Assembly (NCBI RefSeq): GCF_003097135.1
Contig: NZ_QEQL01000007.1
Coordinates: forward strand, 248,001-312,000
Length of the DNA: 64,000 bases
Source of the DNA: Pseudomonas sp. URIL14HWK12:I12
GTDB lineage: Bacteria; Pseudomonadota; Gammaproteobacteria; Pseudomonadales; Pseudomonadaceae
Reading direction: 5' to 3'
Positions 1 through 7,839 of this stretch are shown piece after piece. The notes under the pieces were generated by a model that worked only from the letters and a program-made list of their open reading frames with translations, ran no database searches and had not been told where the DNA came from. The translations under genes were made by a program, and so were the position numbers. Numbering within the stretch: position 1 is the stretch's first letter; each line of letters begins with the position of its first letter.

Positions 1-81
1 GCCCAGAGCACGCGCTGCCTTCACGAAGCTCAGCAACTCGGCGGTCTTCACGAAGGACTGAATACCGTTGAGGCTGTCCAT
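1..81 (-). CDS. LysR-family transcriptional regulator, N-terminal fragment (cut by window edge)
   Basis: Read on the minus strand from an ATG at 81, the 27 visible codons give MDSLNGIQSFVKTAELLSF and then VKAARALG. This is the usual start of a LysR-type winged-helix DNA-binding domain. Only the first helices of the reader head are visible, and the rest lies outside the window, so the effector and targets cannot be judged. It is divergent from the exporter at 191, with about 110 bases between the starts. That is the standard arrangement for a LysR protein controlling its neighbour, and this control is inferred from position only. Confidence 0.7.
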   Translation of the reverse strand, partial: MDSLNGIQSFVKTAELLSFVKAARALG

Positions 82-190
82 GCGATTGCATCCTTAAGGT
101 TCACTATGAATGGAATTCAAGGCCGTTTATCCCGTATTGCGGCCCCTGTAGATTCAGCCTCCACAGTGCAACAGCATGAGAGGGCGCGCA

Positions 191-1732
191 ATGGATGAAC
201 CTGAGGATCACACCGCAGCCAGCGGCCGTTACTGTGCGCTGGTGGCCATTTGCATGGCAGCCCTGATATTGCCGCTGAGCTTTACCGGTGGCGCTGTGGC
301 CACGCCGGCCATTGGAGCGTCGTTCGCCGCGGCCCCCTCTTCGCTGGCGTGGATCACCAACGCCTTCATGCTCAGTTTCGGCAGCTTGCTGATGGCAGCC
401 GGGGCGCTAGCGGACCTGTATGGGCGCAAACGTCTGTTTATGCTCGGCCTGGTCCTGTTGGTCATCGCCAGCATGCTACTGGCGAGCGTTCGCAGCATCG
501 CGTGGCTCGACGCGCTTCGCGCGGTGCAAGGGGTCGCCGCAGCCGCTGTACTGGCAAGCGGTTCGGCAGCCTTGGCACAGGCATTCGAAGGCCACGCACG
601 CACACGGGCGTTTAGCGTGCTGGGCACCACCTTCGGCCTGGGCCTGGCATTCGGGCCGATGATCTGTGGCCTGCTGACAGAGCATTTCGGTTGGCGCTCT
701 ATCTTCCTGTGCACCGCTGCACTGGCTGCCGTCTCATTGCTGGCCGCGGCCATGCGGATGAGCGAGAGCCGGAACCCGCAGGCGCAGTACCTGGACCTAC
801 CCGGTGTGCTCAGCTTCTCGACCACGCTGGGGCTGTTGACCACTGCGATCATCCTCGGGCCACACGCCGGCTGGCGATCACCCTTGATGCTGGGGCTGTT
901 TGCTGGCGCCCTGTTGAGCTTGCTGGCGTTCGTGGCCATCGAGGCGGGCGCATCCAGGCGGGGCCGGCAGCCCATGCTTGAGCTCAGCCTGTTCAAGTAC
1001 CCTCGCTTCGTAGGTGTGCAGATACTGCCCATCGGCACCTGCTTCTGCTACATCGTGCTGATCGTGCTGCTGCCGCTGCGTTTGATCGGTGTGGAAGGCG
1101 CCACGCCGCTGCACAGCGGCTTGATCATGCTCGCCTTGTCGGCGCCGATGCTGGTAGTACCGCTTCTGGCCGCATGGCTGAACCGCTGGGCCAGCGCCGC
1201 AACCCTTTCAGCGGGCGGCTTCCTGGTAGCGGCAGCAGGCCTCTACGCCATTGCGCACGTCGCGATCGGTGATCATCTGCAACTGATGCTGGCGATGCTG
1301 ATAATCGGCATCGGCACCGGCTTGCCCTGGGGGTTGATGGACGGGTTGGCCGTTAGCGTGATAGCCAAGGAACAGGCGGGAATGGCCGCCGGTATCTTCA
1401 ATACCACCCGGGTGGCCAGCGAAGGGGTGGCCCTTGCGATCACGCTTGCCCTGCTGACTGCACAAGTGGGCGCTGGCCTAACCCACACCTTTCCACCGAA
1501 CCGCTCACATGAGCTGGCGCAGCGCTTGGTCATGGGCGATCTGAGCCAAGTACAGGGGCTCGATCCCTTGATGCTGCAGGCAGCGTATCAGGAGGGCTTC
1601 GCCACCTTGATGCTGATCCTGAGCGGCTTGACTGTGTTGTCGGCCTTTACGGTGTTTTTCTTTATCGGCCACCCAGGGCGTGCCGCCAGCGCGCTGGGGC
1701 ATGAAGGCACGATGCCGAAAGGGGAACCGTGA
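191..1732 (+). CDS. MFS transporter, DHA2 (14-TM drug:H+ antiporter) type
   Basis: A 513-residue polytopic inner-membrane protein, the usual size for 14-helix EmrB/QacA-type proton-coupled exporters. The first helix begins near residue 18. The signature loop between helices 2 and 3 reads GALADLYGRKRLFML, the family motif A, and a glycine/proline-rich stretch (GTTFGLGLAFGPMICG) matches motif C of antiporters. An upstream ATG at 176 is in frame, but only the ATG at 191 has a Shine-Dalgarno-like GAGAGGG about 8 bases before it, so 191 was chosen. The gene is divergent from the partial LysR gene at 1-81, its probable regulator. The exported substrate cannot be read from sequence. Confidence 0.85.
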   Translation: MDEPEDHTAASGRYCALVAICMAALILPLSFTGGAVATPAIGASFAAAPSSLAWITNAFMLSFGSLLMAAGALADLYGRKRLFMLGLVLLVIASMLLASVRSIAWLDALRAVQGVAAAAVLASGSAALAQAFEGHARTRAFSVLGTTFGLGLAFGPMICGLLTEHFGWRSIFLCTAALAAVSLLAAAMRMSESRNPQAQYLDLPGVLSFSTTLGLLTTAIILGPHAGWRSPLMLGLFAGALLSLLAFVAIEAGASRRGRQPMLELSLFKYPRFVGVQILPIGTCFCYIVLIVLLPLRLIGVEGATPLHSGLIMLALSAPMLVVPLLAAWLNRWASAATLSAGGFLVAAAGLYAIAHVAIGDHLQLMLAMLIIGIGTGLPWGLMDGLAVSVIAKEQAGMAAGIFNTTRVASEGVALAITLALLTAQVGAGLTHTFPPNRSHELAQRLVMGDLSQVQGLDPLMLQAAYQEGFATLMLILSGLTVLSAFTVFFFIGHPGRAASALGHEGTMPKGEP

Positions 1733-1851
1733 TGGGGTTGAAGCGGGCCGGTGCGGGGGTTGGTCAGGATCGCTTCAGCCGAAGCTGACACCCCCCTAAG
1801 CAGTACAAATCTCCGTTTTTGCATTCCTACCGATAGATGCCATATATCAAA

Positions 1852-2322
1852 CTACATATCCTCTATTGCTTCCAGGATTGTACTAATAAAGAAATCCTCA
1901 AAACTTTGGAAAGCAATTTTTTTCTCCCCATCTCGCTTAAACGATAATTCTGTCTCCACTACTACAGCCTCGCCACGCTCGCCAATAATAGAAGTGTCTA
2001 TTGAAAATATTGGACCATGCCCGGAAGCCTTTATGACAACCATTTTTTCATCGGCATCGCCAGCTGCCCTAGCACTTTTCGTCGCAAAGGCTACATTTGG
2101 AACAGCGACTGCATTTACACCACTCTTAGTTATTCCGTAGTAGGTGTCTCCCGCGAAAGATAACGTTCCATATTTTTTCAGAAACAATATGTATGAGCTA
2201 GGAAATTTTACTCCTAAACCTTTTTCATATTCATTTATGGTTTGCTCATCGGCAGCTCCTGCATAGGCAGGATCCTCACCGGCAGCATTAATTTTTATAG
2301 CTATTTCATCAATGTATGCCAT
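1852..2322 (-). CDS. SMI1/KNR4-family protein, possible orphan immunity protein
   Basis: A 156-residue soluble protein. The N-terminal half has the SMI1/KNR4 (SUKH) pattern: an acidic first helix, then EKGLGVKFPSSYILFLKKYG and a GDTYYGITKSG strand. In bacteria this superfamily often supplies immunity proteins against polymorphic toxins of contact-dependent or type VI systems. The start is the ATG at 2322, preceded by AAGGAA six bases upstream; the longer frame from a GTG at 2349 has no ribosome site. The base composition is clearly more AT-rich than the flanking core genes, which suggests transfer. No toxin gene is visible upstream, where only decayed sequence and an IS fragment occur. Family call fairly sure; immunity role inferred. 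Confidence 0.75.
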   Translation of the reverse strand: MAYIDEIAIKINAAGEDPAYAGAADEQTINEYEKGLGVKFPSSYILFLKKYGTLSFAGDTYYGITKSGVNAVAVPNVAFATKSARAAGDADEKMVVIKASGHGPIFSIDTSIIGERGEAVVVETELSFKRDGEKKIAFQSFEDFFISTILEAIEDM

Positions 2323-2740
2323 TTCGATTTCCTTAAAAATCCAGTGCACGAAGCTTCCAGTAAGCTCTCTTCCAAGTATTCAAAGGATTTCGATTCAGGC
2401 TTTAAGGGGCGCTGTTGTACGGCTTGCGCAAGCCATCACCCCCCTCCAGCTCTTATCCCATTGATTAGAGTAAATGTGCAGTACCCTATCATGTTTTGCG
2501 TGGAAACTGCTCAAGATCTCCGCCCTAGGCCCGGGCTCGTCTCGGGTAAGGTGATGAAGGTTAACCTCTTACCCGCCTTGGCCGATAGGGGCTTCACCCT
2601 TTCTTATTCTTTGAAGATTAGTACGACCGAGGTCGTCAACATAGTGCGGATCGTATATATCGTTGCGCTGGTTAACTTTTATACCGGCAGCAGTCCTATG
2701 AATCCCCGAAGAATTCAATATCGGAGCGGTCAGCAAGTGA
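2323..2740. other. Non-coding or decayed accessory sequence
   Basis: No convincing gene was found here on either strand. The open frames are short, lack ribosome sites and read as low-information peptide. The stretch lies between the SMI1 gene and the transposase remnant and shares their lower GC. It may be the remains of a longer gene upstream of the SMI1 gene, but no domain could be recognised. Confidence 0.5.
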
Positions 2741-2995
2741 CCGAAAGAAGATCAACGTCTGCTTGGCTTGATCAAACACGCTTGGCTGGAAAGCGCAGGT
2801 GTATACGGCTACCGCAAAATTCACGATGACCTACGTGAGCTACGAGAGGCATGCCGGCGAAGTCGAGTCGGGCGCTTGATGCAGGCGGAGGGGCTGCGTT
2901 TGCAAACAGGTTATCGGCGGCGCCCAGGGTTTATGGTGCAAAGCCAACAGTGGCACCGCCCAACCCCCTCGCGCGGCAGTTCAGGGTCGACGAAG
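2741..2995 (+). pseudogene. IS3-family transposase OrfB fragment, disrupted
   Basis: The frame from 2741 reads KEDQRLLGLIKHAWLES, then GVYGYRKIHDDLRELREA and GLRLQTGYRRRPG. This is the characteristic N-terminal HTH_21 part of IS3-family (IS2/IS150-like) OrfB transposases. An in-frame TGA at 2738-2740 stands just before it. Near 2931 a one-base loss moves the coding into another frame, where YGAKPTVAPPNPLARQFRVDE continues the same protein. The catalytic DDE core, OrfA and recognisable inverted-repeat ends are all missing, so this is a dead remnant. It marks the pocket next to glmS as a site of past insertions. Confidence 0.8.
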
Positions 2996-3115
2996 GAGCG
3001 GCGAGACTCGTGCGGTTGGATGGTGAGCAGCAAGGAGGAGTACCCCATATTTCGAGGCACCAGAGGGGGTCGTAGAGGGGACCTCCTGCTCGGAGCCCCC
3101 AAAGGCTCCAAGCAA

Positions 3116-3151
3116 GACGGACTTTAATACTCAGAGACCGACTTTGATATT
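3116..3151. repeat. Two direct repeats, 20-base period, next to the glmS end
   Basis: GACGGACTTTAATACT (3116-3131) and GACCGACTTTGATATT (3136-3151) match at 13 of 16 positions and lie exactly 20 bases apart. They sit about 35 bases outside the glmS stop codon. Closely spaced direct copies of a short motif resemble the transposase-binding sites at the ends of Tn7-like elements, which insert at this place. No clear terminal TGT/ACA and no target duplication were found, so the assignment is tentative. Confidence 0.5.
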
Positions 3152-3215
3152 TACGATCACGGCTTGAGCTGTCACCAGCTGACTTACTCCACCGTCACCG
3201 ACTTCGCCAGATTGC
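3152..3215. other. Putative attTn7 (Tn7-type attachment site at the 3' end of glmS)
   Basis: In Pseudomonas and many other bacteria TnsD of Tn7 recognises the conserved last codons of glmS and directs insertion about 25 bases beyond the stop. Here the glmS end encodes NLAKSVTVE followed by TAA (3184-3186), so the expected insertion point is near 3155-3162. Everything beyond that point, down to about 1750, is accessory in character (low GC, IS debris, orphan SMI1 gene), which agrees with past use of the site. Confidence 0.6.
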
Positions 3216-5019
3216 GCGGCTGGTCAACGTCCGTGCCCTTGAGCACCGCGACATAGTAAGAAAGCAGCTGCAGCGGAAGGGTGTAGAGAATAGGCGCGAG
3301 CGCATCGTCCACGTGGGGCATGGCCACCACGGTAGTGCCTTCGCCATTGCTCAGCTGGGCCTGGGCGTCGGCGAATACCACCAGCTCGCCGCCACGAGCG
3401 CGCACTTCCTGCAGGTTCGACTTGAGCTTCTCCAGCAGCTCGTTATTGGGCGCCACCGTTACCACTGGCATGTCGGCATCCACCAGCGCGAGCGGGCCGT
3501 GCTTGAGCTCGCCTGCGGGGTAGGCTTCGGCGTGGATATAGGAGATTTCCTTGAGCTTGAGCGCCCCTTCCATCGCCACAGGAAATTGCGCGCCGCGGCC
3601 CAGGAACAGGGTGTGGTGTTTTTCGGCGAACAGCTGGGCCACCTGCTCGACGGTGCTGTCCATGGCCAATGCTTCGCCAAGGCGCACCGGCAAGCGGCGC
3701 AGCTCTTCGACCAAGTGGGCTTCCACGCCCTGAGCCAGGGTGCCCTGAACCTGGCCGATGCCCAAGGTCAACAGCATCAGCGCCACCAGCTGCGTGGTAA
3801 ACGCTTTGGTCGACGCCACGCCGATTTCGGGGCCAGCCTGGGTGAGCAGGGTCAGGTCGGACTCGCGCACCAGCGAGCTGATACCGACGTTGCAGATCGC
3901 AAGGCTACCCAGGTAACCCAGCGACTTGGCATTGCGCAGCGCGGCGAGGGTGTCTGCCGTTTCGCCCGATTGCGAGATGGTGACGAACAAGGTGCCGGGT
4001 TGTACCACCACCTTGCGGTAACGGAATTCGGAAGCCACTTCGACCTGGCAGGGAACACCGGCCAGCCCTTCGAGCCAATAACGCGCGACCATGCCTGCGT
4101 GGTAGCTGGTACCACAGGCCACGATCTGCACATTTCGGACCTTGGCGAACAGCGCAGGGGCCTGCGGGCCAAAGGACGGTACCAGCACCTGCTGCTGGCC
4201 CAGGCGGCCTTCGAGCGTGCGCTGAACCACGCTGGGCTGCTCATGGATCTCCTTGAGCATGAAGTGGCGGTACTCACCCTTGTCGGCGGCTTCCGCGCCT
4301 TCGTGGTACTGCACCACTTCACGGTGAACCGGCTGGCCATCGGCCGCCCAGATCTGTACCGATTCGCGGGTGATCTGCGCGATGTCGCCCTCTTCCAGGT
4401 ACATGAAACGGTCGGTTACCTGCCGCAGGGCAAGCTGGTCGGAAGCCAGGAAATTCTCTTCAAGGCCCAGGCCGATGACCAGAGGGCTACCGCTACGCGC
4501 CGCTACCAGCCGATCCGGTTGGCTCAAGCGAATGGCGGCCAGGCCATAGGCACCGTGCAGCTGCTTGACGGTCGCCTTGAGCGCGGCGACCAGTTCGCCC
4601 TGCTCCTTGAGCTTGTGGTGCAGCAGGTGAGCGATCACCTCGGTATCGGTCTGCGAGCTGAACACATAGCCCAGCCCCTGCAGCTCGGCGCGCAGCTGCT
4701 CATGGTTTTCGATGATGCCGTTGTGCACCACCGCCAGCTCGCCATTGGAGAAATGTGGGTGGGCGTTAGCCTCGGTAGGTGCGCCGTGGGTGGCCCAGCG
4801 CGTGTGGGCAATCCCCAGCCCGCCATTGAGCGGTGCCGCCTGAAGCGAGGCTGCCAGTTCGCTGACCTTGCCGGTGCTGCGACGGCGCTGCAGCTCGCCT
4901 TCGCGGGTTACCAGCGCCACGCCCGCGCTGTCGTAGCCACGGTACTCGAGGCGCTTGAGACCTTCGACCAGAACCGGGATCACATTGCGTTCGGCGACAG
5001 CACCTACGATTCCACACAT
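3184..5019 (-). CDS. glmS: Glutamine--fructose-6-phosphate aminotransferase (isomerizing)
   Basis: Makes glucosamine-6-phosphate from fructose-6-phosphate and glutamine, the first committed step to UDP-N-acetylglucosamine for peptidoglycan and LPS. The 611-residue length is standard. The N-terminal glutaminase begins MCGIVGAVAE with the nucleophile Cys2 exposed after Met removal, and HTRWATHG and HNGIIENHEQL follow. Two SIS sugar-isomerase domains follow, with ISQSGETADT and EGALKLKEISYIHAE, and the C-terminus is the conserved NLAKSVTVE. The gene starts three bases after glmR, and its ribosome site (CAGGAGAT) lies inside the end of glmR, so the two are translationally linked. The 3' end is the probable Tn7 target. 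Confidence 0.97.
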   Translation of the reverse strand: MCGIVGAVAERNVIPVLVEGLKRLEYRGYDSAGVALVTREGELQRRRSTGKVSELAASLQAAPLNGGLGIAHTRWATHGAPTEANAHPHFSNGELAVVHNGIIENHEQLRAELQGLGYVFSSQTDTEVIAHLLHHKLKEQGELVAALKATVKQLHGAYGLAAIRLSQPDRLVAARSGSPLVIGLGLEENFLASDQLALRQVTDRFMYLEEGDIAQITRESVQIWAADGQPVHREVVQYHEGAEAADKGEYRHFMLKEIHEQPSVVQRTLEGRLGQQQVLVPSFGPQAPALFAKVRNVQIVACGTSYHAGMVARYWLEGLAGVPCQVEVASEFRYRKVVVQPGTLFVTISQSGETADTLAALRNAKSLGYLGSLAICNVGISSLVRESDLTLLTQAGPEIGVASTKAFTTQLVALMLLTLGIGQVQGTLAQGVEAHLVEELRRLPVRLGEALAMDSTVEQVAQLFAEKHHTLFLGRGAQFPVAMEGALKLKEISYIHAEAYPAGELKHGPLALVDADMPVVTVAPNNELLEKLKSNLQEVRARGGELVVFADAQAQLSNGEGTTVVAMPHVDDALAPILYTLPLQLLSYYVAVLKGTDVDQPRNLAKSVTVE

Positions 5020-5022
5020 GAC

Positions 5023-5802
5023 TCAAATCTCCTGGATGAGAGGGGCACAGATCAGCGTGACGCCGAGCCCCTGGATATGATCGCGCGCTTCGGGCGCCAG
5101 GCGATCATCGGTAATCAAGACATGGATGCTGCTCCACGGCAGCTCCAGATTAGGTATGCGCCGGCCGATCTTGTCTGACTCGGCAAGCACGATGACCTCG
5201 CGGGACACCTGCGCCATCACGCGGCTAAGCCCAAGCAACTCGTTGAAGGTGGTCGTCCCACGCGCCAGGTCGATGCCATCGGCGCCGATGAACAGCTGAT
5301 CGAAATCGTAGGAACGCAGTACCTGTTCGGCTACCTGGCCCTGAAACGACTCGGAGTGAGGGTCCCAAGTGCCGCCGGTCATCAGCAGTACGGGCTCGTG
5401 TTCAAGCTCGCGTAGGGAGGTCGCGACCTGCAGGGAGTTGGTCATCACGACCAGCCCCGGCTGGCGCCCCAGCTGCGGGATCATCGCAGCGGTGGTGCTG
5501 CCGCTGTCGAGGATGATGCGAGCGTGTTCGCGAATCAGCTGCACAGCGGCGTGGGCGATGGCTTGCTTATGGGCAGAGACCTTATGCACAGGCTCGTCGA
5601 TCAGCTCGCGAGGCATTGGCACCGCGCCGCCATAGCGACGCAGCAACAACCCATTGCTTTCGAGTGCGGCAAGGTCTTTGCGGATCGTAACTTCGGAGGT
5701 GTGGAAACGTTGAGCCAAATCATCCACAGAGACCTCCCCCGCTTCGGCAAGCAGGGCGAGGATACTGTGTCGGCGTTGGGGCGTGTTACGTTTCGGGACC
5801 AT
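5023..5802 (-). CDS. glmR: DeoR-family transcriptional regulator upstream of glmS
   Basis: A 259-residue DeoR/GlpR-type regulator. The N-terminal winged helix reads RRHSILALLAEAGEVSVDDLAQRF, then TSEVTIRKDLAALE. The C-terminal DeoR sugar-phosphate sensor domain contains LDSGSTTAAMIPQL and IGADGIDLARGTT, the expected ligand-binding pattern. It sits between glmU and glmS in the same direction, as in other pseudomonads where the gene is named glmR. A likely role is control of the glucosamine pathway by an amino-sugar phosphate, which is inference. A TTTCG/CGAAA palindrome (5807-5819) lies immediately before its start and may be its own operator. Confidence 0.85.
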   Translation of the reverse strand: MVPKRNTPQRRHSILALLAEAGEVSVDDLAQRFHTSEVTIRKDLAALESNGLLLRRYGGAVPMPRELIDEPVHKVSAHKQAIAHAAVQLIREHARIILDSGSTTAAMIPQLGRQPGLVVMTNSLQVATSLRELEHEPVLLMTGGTWDPHSESFQGQVAEQVLRSYDFDQLFIGADGIDLARGTTTFNELLGLSRVMAQVSREVIVLAESDKIGRRIPNLELPWSSIHVLITDDRLAPEARDHIQGLGVTLICAPLIQEI

Positions 5803-5806
5803 TAAG

Positions 5807-5819
5807 TTTCGATTCGAAA
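5807..5819. promoter_or_regulatory. Palindromic operator candidate before glmR
   Basis: TTTCGATTCGAAA is a palindrome apart from its central base pair and lies 5 bases upstream of the glmR start codon. A possible extra half site, GCGAATCAAA, follows at 5829-5838. DeoR/GlpR-type repressors commonly bind TTTCG/CGAAA-rich sites, so negative autoregulation of glmR-glmS is a reasonable reading. Binding is not shown by the sequence. Confidence 0.45.
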
Positions 5820-5895
5820 GTTAAGTGGGCGAATCAAAACCTAAATGGCGCCTCAGGTCAAGCACCCGCAGCTTTTTGCTGGCCTGTGTATAACT

Positions 5896-7263
5896 CTACG
5901 CCTTGGGCTTTTTGACCGGCCGAGACCACCCTTGCACGTTGCGCTGGCGGCCCCGGGCAACTCCCAGCTCCCCCGCAGGCACGTCCTGCGTGATGGTTGA
6001 GCCTGCTGCCGTGGTGGCACCATCGCCCAGGGCTACCGGTGCCACCAGCGCGCTGTTGGAGCCAATGAAGACGTCGTTGCCCATTACCGTTTGGTGTTTG
6101 TTCGCACCGTCATAGTTGCAGGTGATCGTGCCTGCGCCAATGTTGGTGCGGGCGCCTATCCGCGCGTCGCCCAGATAGCTCAGGTGCCCCGCCTTGGCGC
6201 CCTCGCCCAGATGGGCGTTCTTCAGCTCGACGAAGTTACCCACATGGGCGCGCGGCCCAAGCTCGGTGCCAGGCCGCAAGCGAGCGAAGGGCCCAGCGTC
6301 AGCGCCCTCACCTACCACCGCCCCTTCCAGATGGCTGTAGGCTTTTATGACCGCACCCTTGCGCAAGGTGCTGTCCTTGATCACGCAGTGAGGGCCAATG
6401 TGCACATCGTCTTCGATCACAACCTCACCTTCGAAGATGACGTTTACATCGATCAGCACATCGCGGCCCGCCGTCACGCTGCCTCGGACGTCTAGCCGAG
6501 CGGGGTCGCGCAGCGTCACCCCGGCGGCCATCAAGCGCAGCGCCTCACGGTGTTGGAAGTGGCGCTCCAGTTCGGCGAGCTGGCGGCGATCGTTCGCACC
6601 TTGTACTTCCATCGCGTCGAAGGGTTGTTCAGTGGCGACCACAAGCCCATCGGCCACAGCCATGGCGATGACATCCGTCAGGTAGTACTCACCCTGGGCA
6701 TTGTTGTTGGACAAGCGGCTCAGCCACTGGGCCAAGCGCACTCGCGGCACCGCGAGAATGCCCGTGTTGCCTTCACGAATCGCCTGTTGCGCGACACTGG
6801 CATCTTTCTGTTCGACGATGGCGGTGACCTTGCCCTGGTCATCGCGCACTATCCGGCCATAGCCGGTTGGGTCGTCCAACGTGACCGTGAGCAGTGCAAT
6901 CTGCGTGTCGCTTACGCGAGTGAGCAGGCGCTGCAAGGTGTCGACTTGAATCAGGGGAACATCGCCGTAGAGGATGAGCACGGTATCAGCCGCCAGAACG
7001 GGCAGCGCTTGCGCGACCGCGTGCCCCGTGCCGAGCTGCTCGGCCTGAGTAACGAAACCCAGGTCAGGGGCCTGAAGTTGCTCCCTGACCTTGTCCGCAC
7101 CGTGGCCCACCACTACATGAATACCCACAGGGGAAAGTGCTCGAGCACTGTGGATAACATGGCCCAGCATGGAGCGGCCGGCCACCGGATGCAGAACCTT
7201 GGGCAAGGCGGAGCGCATACGGGTGCCCTGGCCGGCGGCAAGTACGACGATATCGAGTGACAT
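5896..7263 (-). CDS. glmU: Bifunctional UDP-N-acetylglucosamine pyrophosphorylase / glucosamine-1-phosphate N-acetyltransferase
   Basis: Cytosolic enzyme that acetylates glucosamine-1-phosphate and then joins it to UTP to give UDP-GlcNAc. The 455 residues fit the family. The N-terminal uridyltransferase shows LAAGQGTRMRSALPKVLHP, the nucleotide loop with the catalytic Arg and Lys, and YGDVPLI with a metal-binding Asp. The C-terminal left-handed beta helix is visible as hexapeptide repeats (for example IEDDVHIGPHCVIKD and IGARTNIGAGTITCNYDG). It follows atpC on the same strand behind a strong terminator, and it precedes glmR and glmS, so most of the UDP-GlcNAc branch is clustered here. Confidence 0.97.
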   Translation of the reverse strand: MSLDIVVLAAGQGTRMRSALPKVLHPVAGRSMLGHVIHSARALSPVGIHVVVGHGADKVREQLQAPDLGFVTQAEQLGTGHAVAQALPVLAADTVLILYGDVPLIQVDTLQRLLTRVSDTQIALLTVTLDDPTGYGRIVRDDQGKVTAIVEQKDASVAQQAIREGNTGILAVPRVRLAQWLSRLSNNNAQGEYYLTDVIAMAVADGLVVATEQPFDAMEVQGANDRRQLAELERHFQHREALRLMAAGVTLRDPARLDVRGSVTAGRDVLIDVNVIFEGEVVIEDDVHIGPHCVIKDSTLRKGAVIKAYSHLEGAVVGEGADAGPFARLRPGTELGPRAHVGNFVELKNAHLGEGAKAGHLSYLGDARIGARTNIGAGTITCNYDGANKHQTVMGNDVFIGSNSALVAPVALGDGATTAAGSTITQDVPAGELGVARGRQRNVQGWSRPVKKPKA

Positions 7264-7309
7264 GAGATGAAGTATCCGTTTCTGCTGGACCCCCCACGGC
7301 GCGGGCGGT

Positions 7310-7344
7310 CAGAAAAAGAAAAAGGGTAGCCGAAGCTACCCTTT
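7310..7344 (-). terminator. Rho-independent terminator of the atp operon
   Basis: On the minus strand a perfect 10-base stem (AAAGGGTAGC / GCTACCCTTT) with a TTCG tetraloop is followed by TTCTTTTTCT. It lies between the end of atpC (7371) and the start of glmU (7263), so it closes the ATP synthase operon. Confidence 0.9.
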
Positions 7345-7370
7345 CTACTCAACGCAAGGCGCCGATGGAA

Positions 7371-7796
7371 TCAACCACCGAACTTCTTGCGGATCTGCTG
7401 GATGGTACGCAGCTGGGCAGCGGCTTCGGCCAAGCGCGCGGATGCTGCGCTGTAGTCGAAGTCGGCACCTTTCTCGTTAAGCGCCTTCTCGGCGGCCTTC
7501 ACGGCCTCCTGAGCGGAAGCTTCATCCAGGTCGGCAGCGCGCTGCACGGTGTCGGCCAGAACCTTCACCATATTGGGCTGCACCTCGAGGAAACCGCCAG
7601 AGATGTAGAACACCTCGGCTTCACCACCCTGCTTGATCACACGGATCGGGCCCGGCTTGAGGTCGGTCAGCAAGGGCGCGTGGCCCGGAGCGATACCGAG
7701 ATCACCCAGGTTACCGTGCGCGATCACCATTTCGACCAGCCCGGAAAAGATCTCCCCTTCCGCACTGACGATATCGCAATGGACAGTCATAGCCAT
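7371..7796 (-). CDS. atpC: F1Fo ATP synthase epsilon subunit
   Basis: Last gene of the atp operon. The 141-residue protein begins MAMTVHCDIVSAEGEIFSG, followed by the beta-sandwich signature GDLGIAPGHAPLLTDLKPG. The C-terminal helical hairpin (DEASAQEAVKAAEKALNEKG onward) is the part that inhibits ATP hydrolysis in this family. It acts in the central stalk with gamma. It lies 43 bases after atpD and is followed by the terminator at 7310-7344. Confidence 0.97.
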   Translation of the reverse strand: MAMTVHCDIVSAEGEIFSGLVEMVIAHGNLGDLGIAPGHAPLLTDLKPGPIRVIKQGGEAEVFYISGGFLEVQPNMVKVLADTVQRAADLDEASAQEAVKAAEKALNEKGADFDYSAASARLAEAAAQLRTIQQIRKKFGG

Positions 7797-7839
7797 CTGT
7801 TTGCCTCAACCTGAGGGGTGCCCACAAGGGGCACCGGGA

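Noticed and set aside
2242..2829. 195-codon plus-strand open frame across the SMI1 start and the IS fragment
   Set aside because: Low-information translation without a start signal. Its end merely runs into the wrong frame of the transposase remnant.
3092..3109. GGAGCC / GGCTCC hairpin near the glmS end
   Set aside because: Six-base stem without a T-run on either strand; not good enough for a terminator or an element end.
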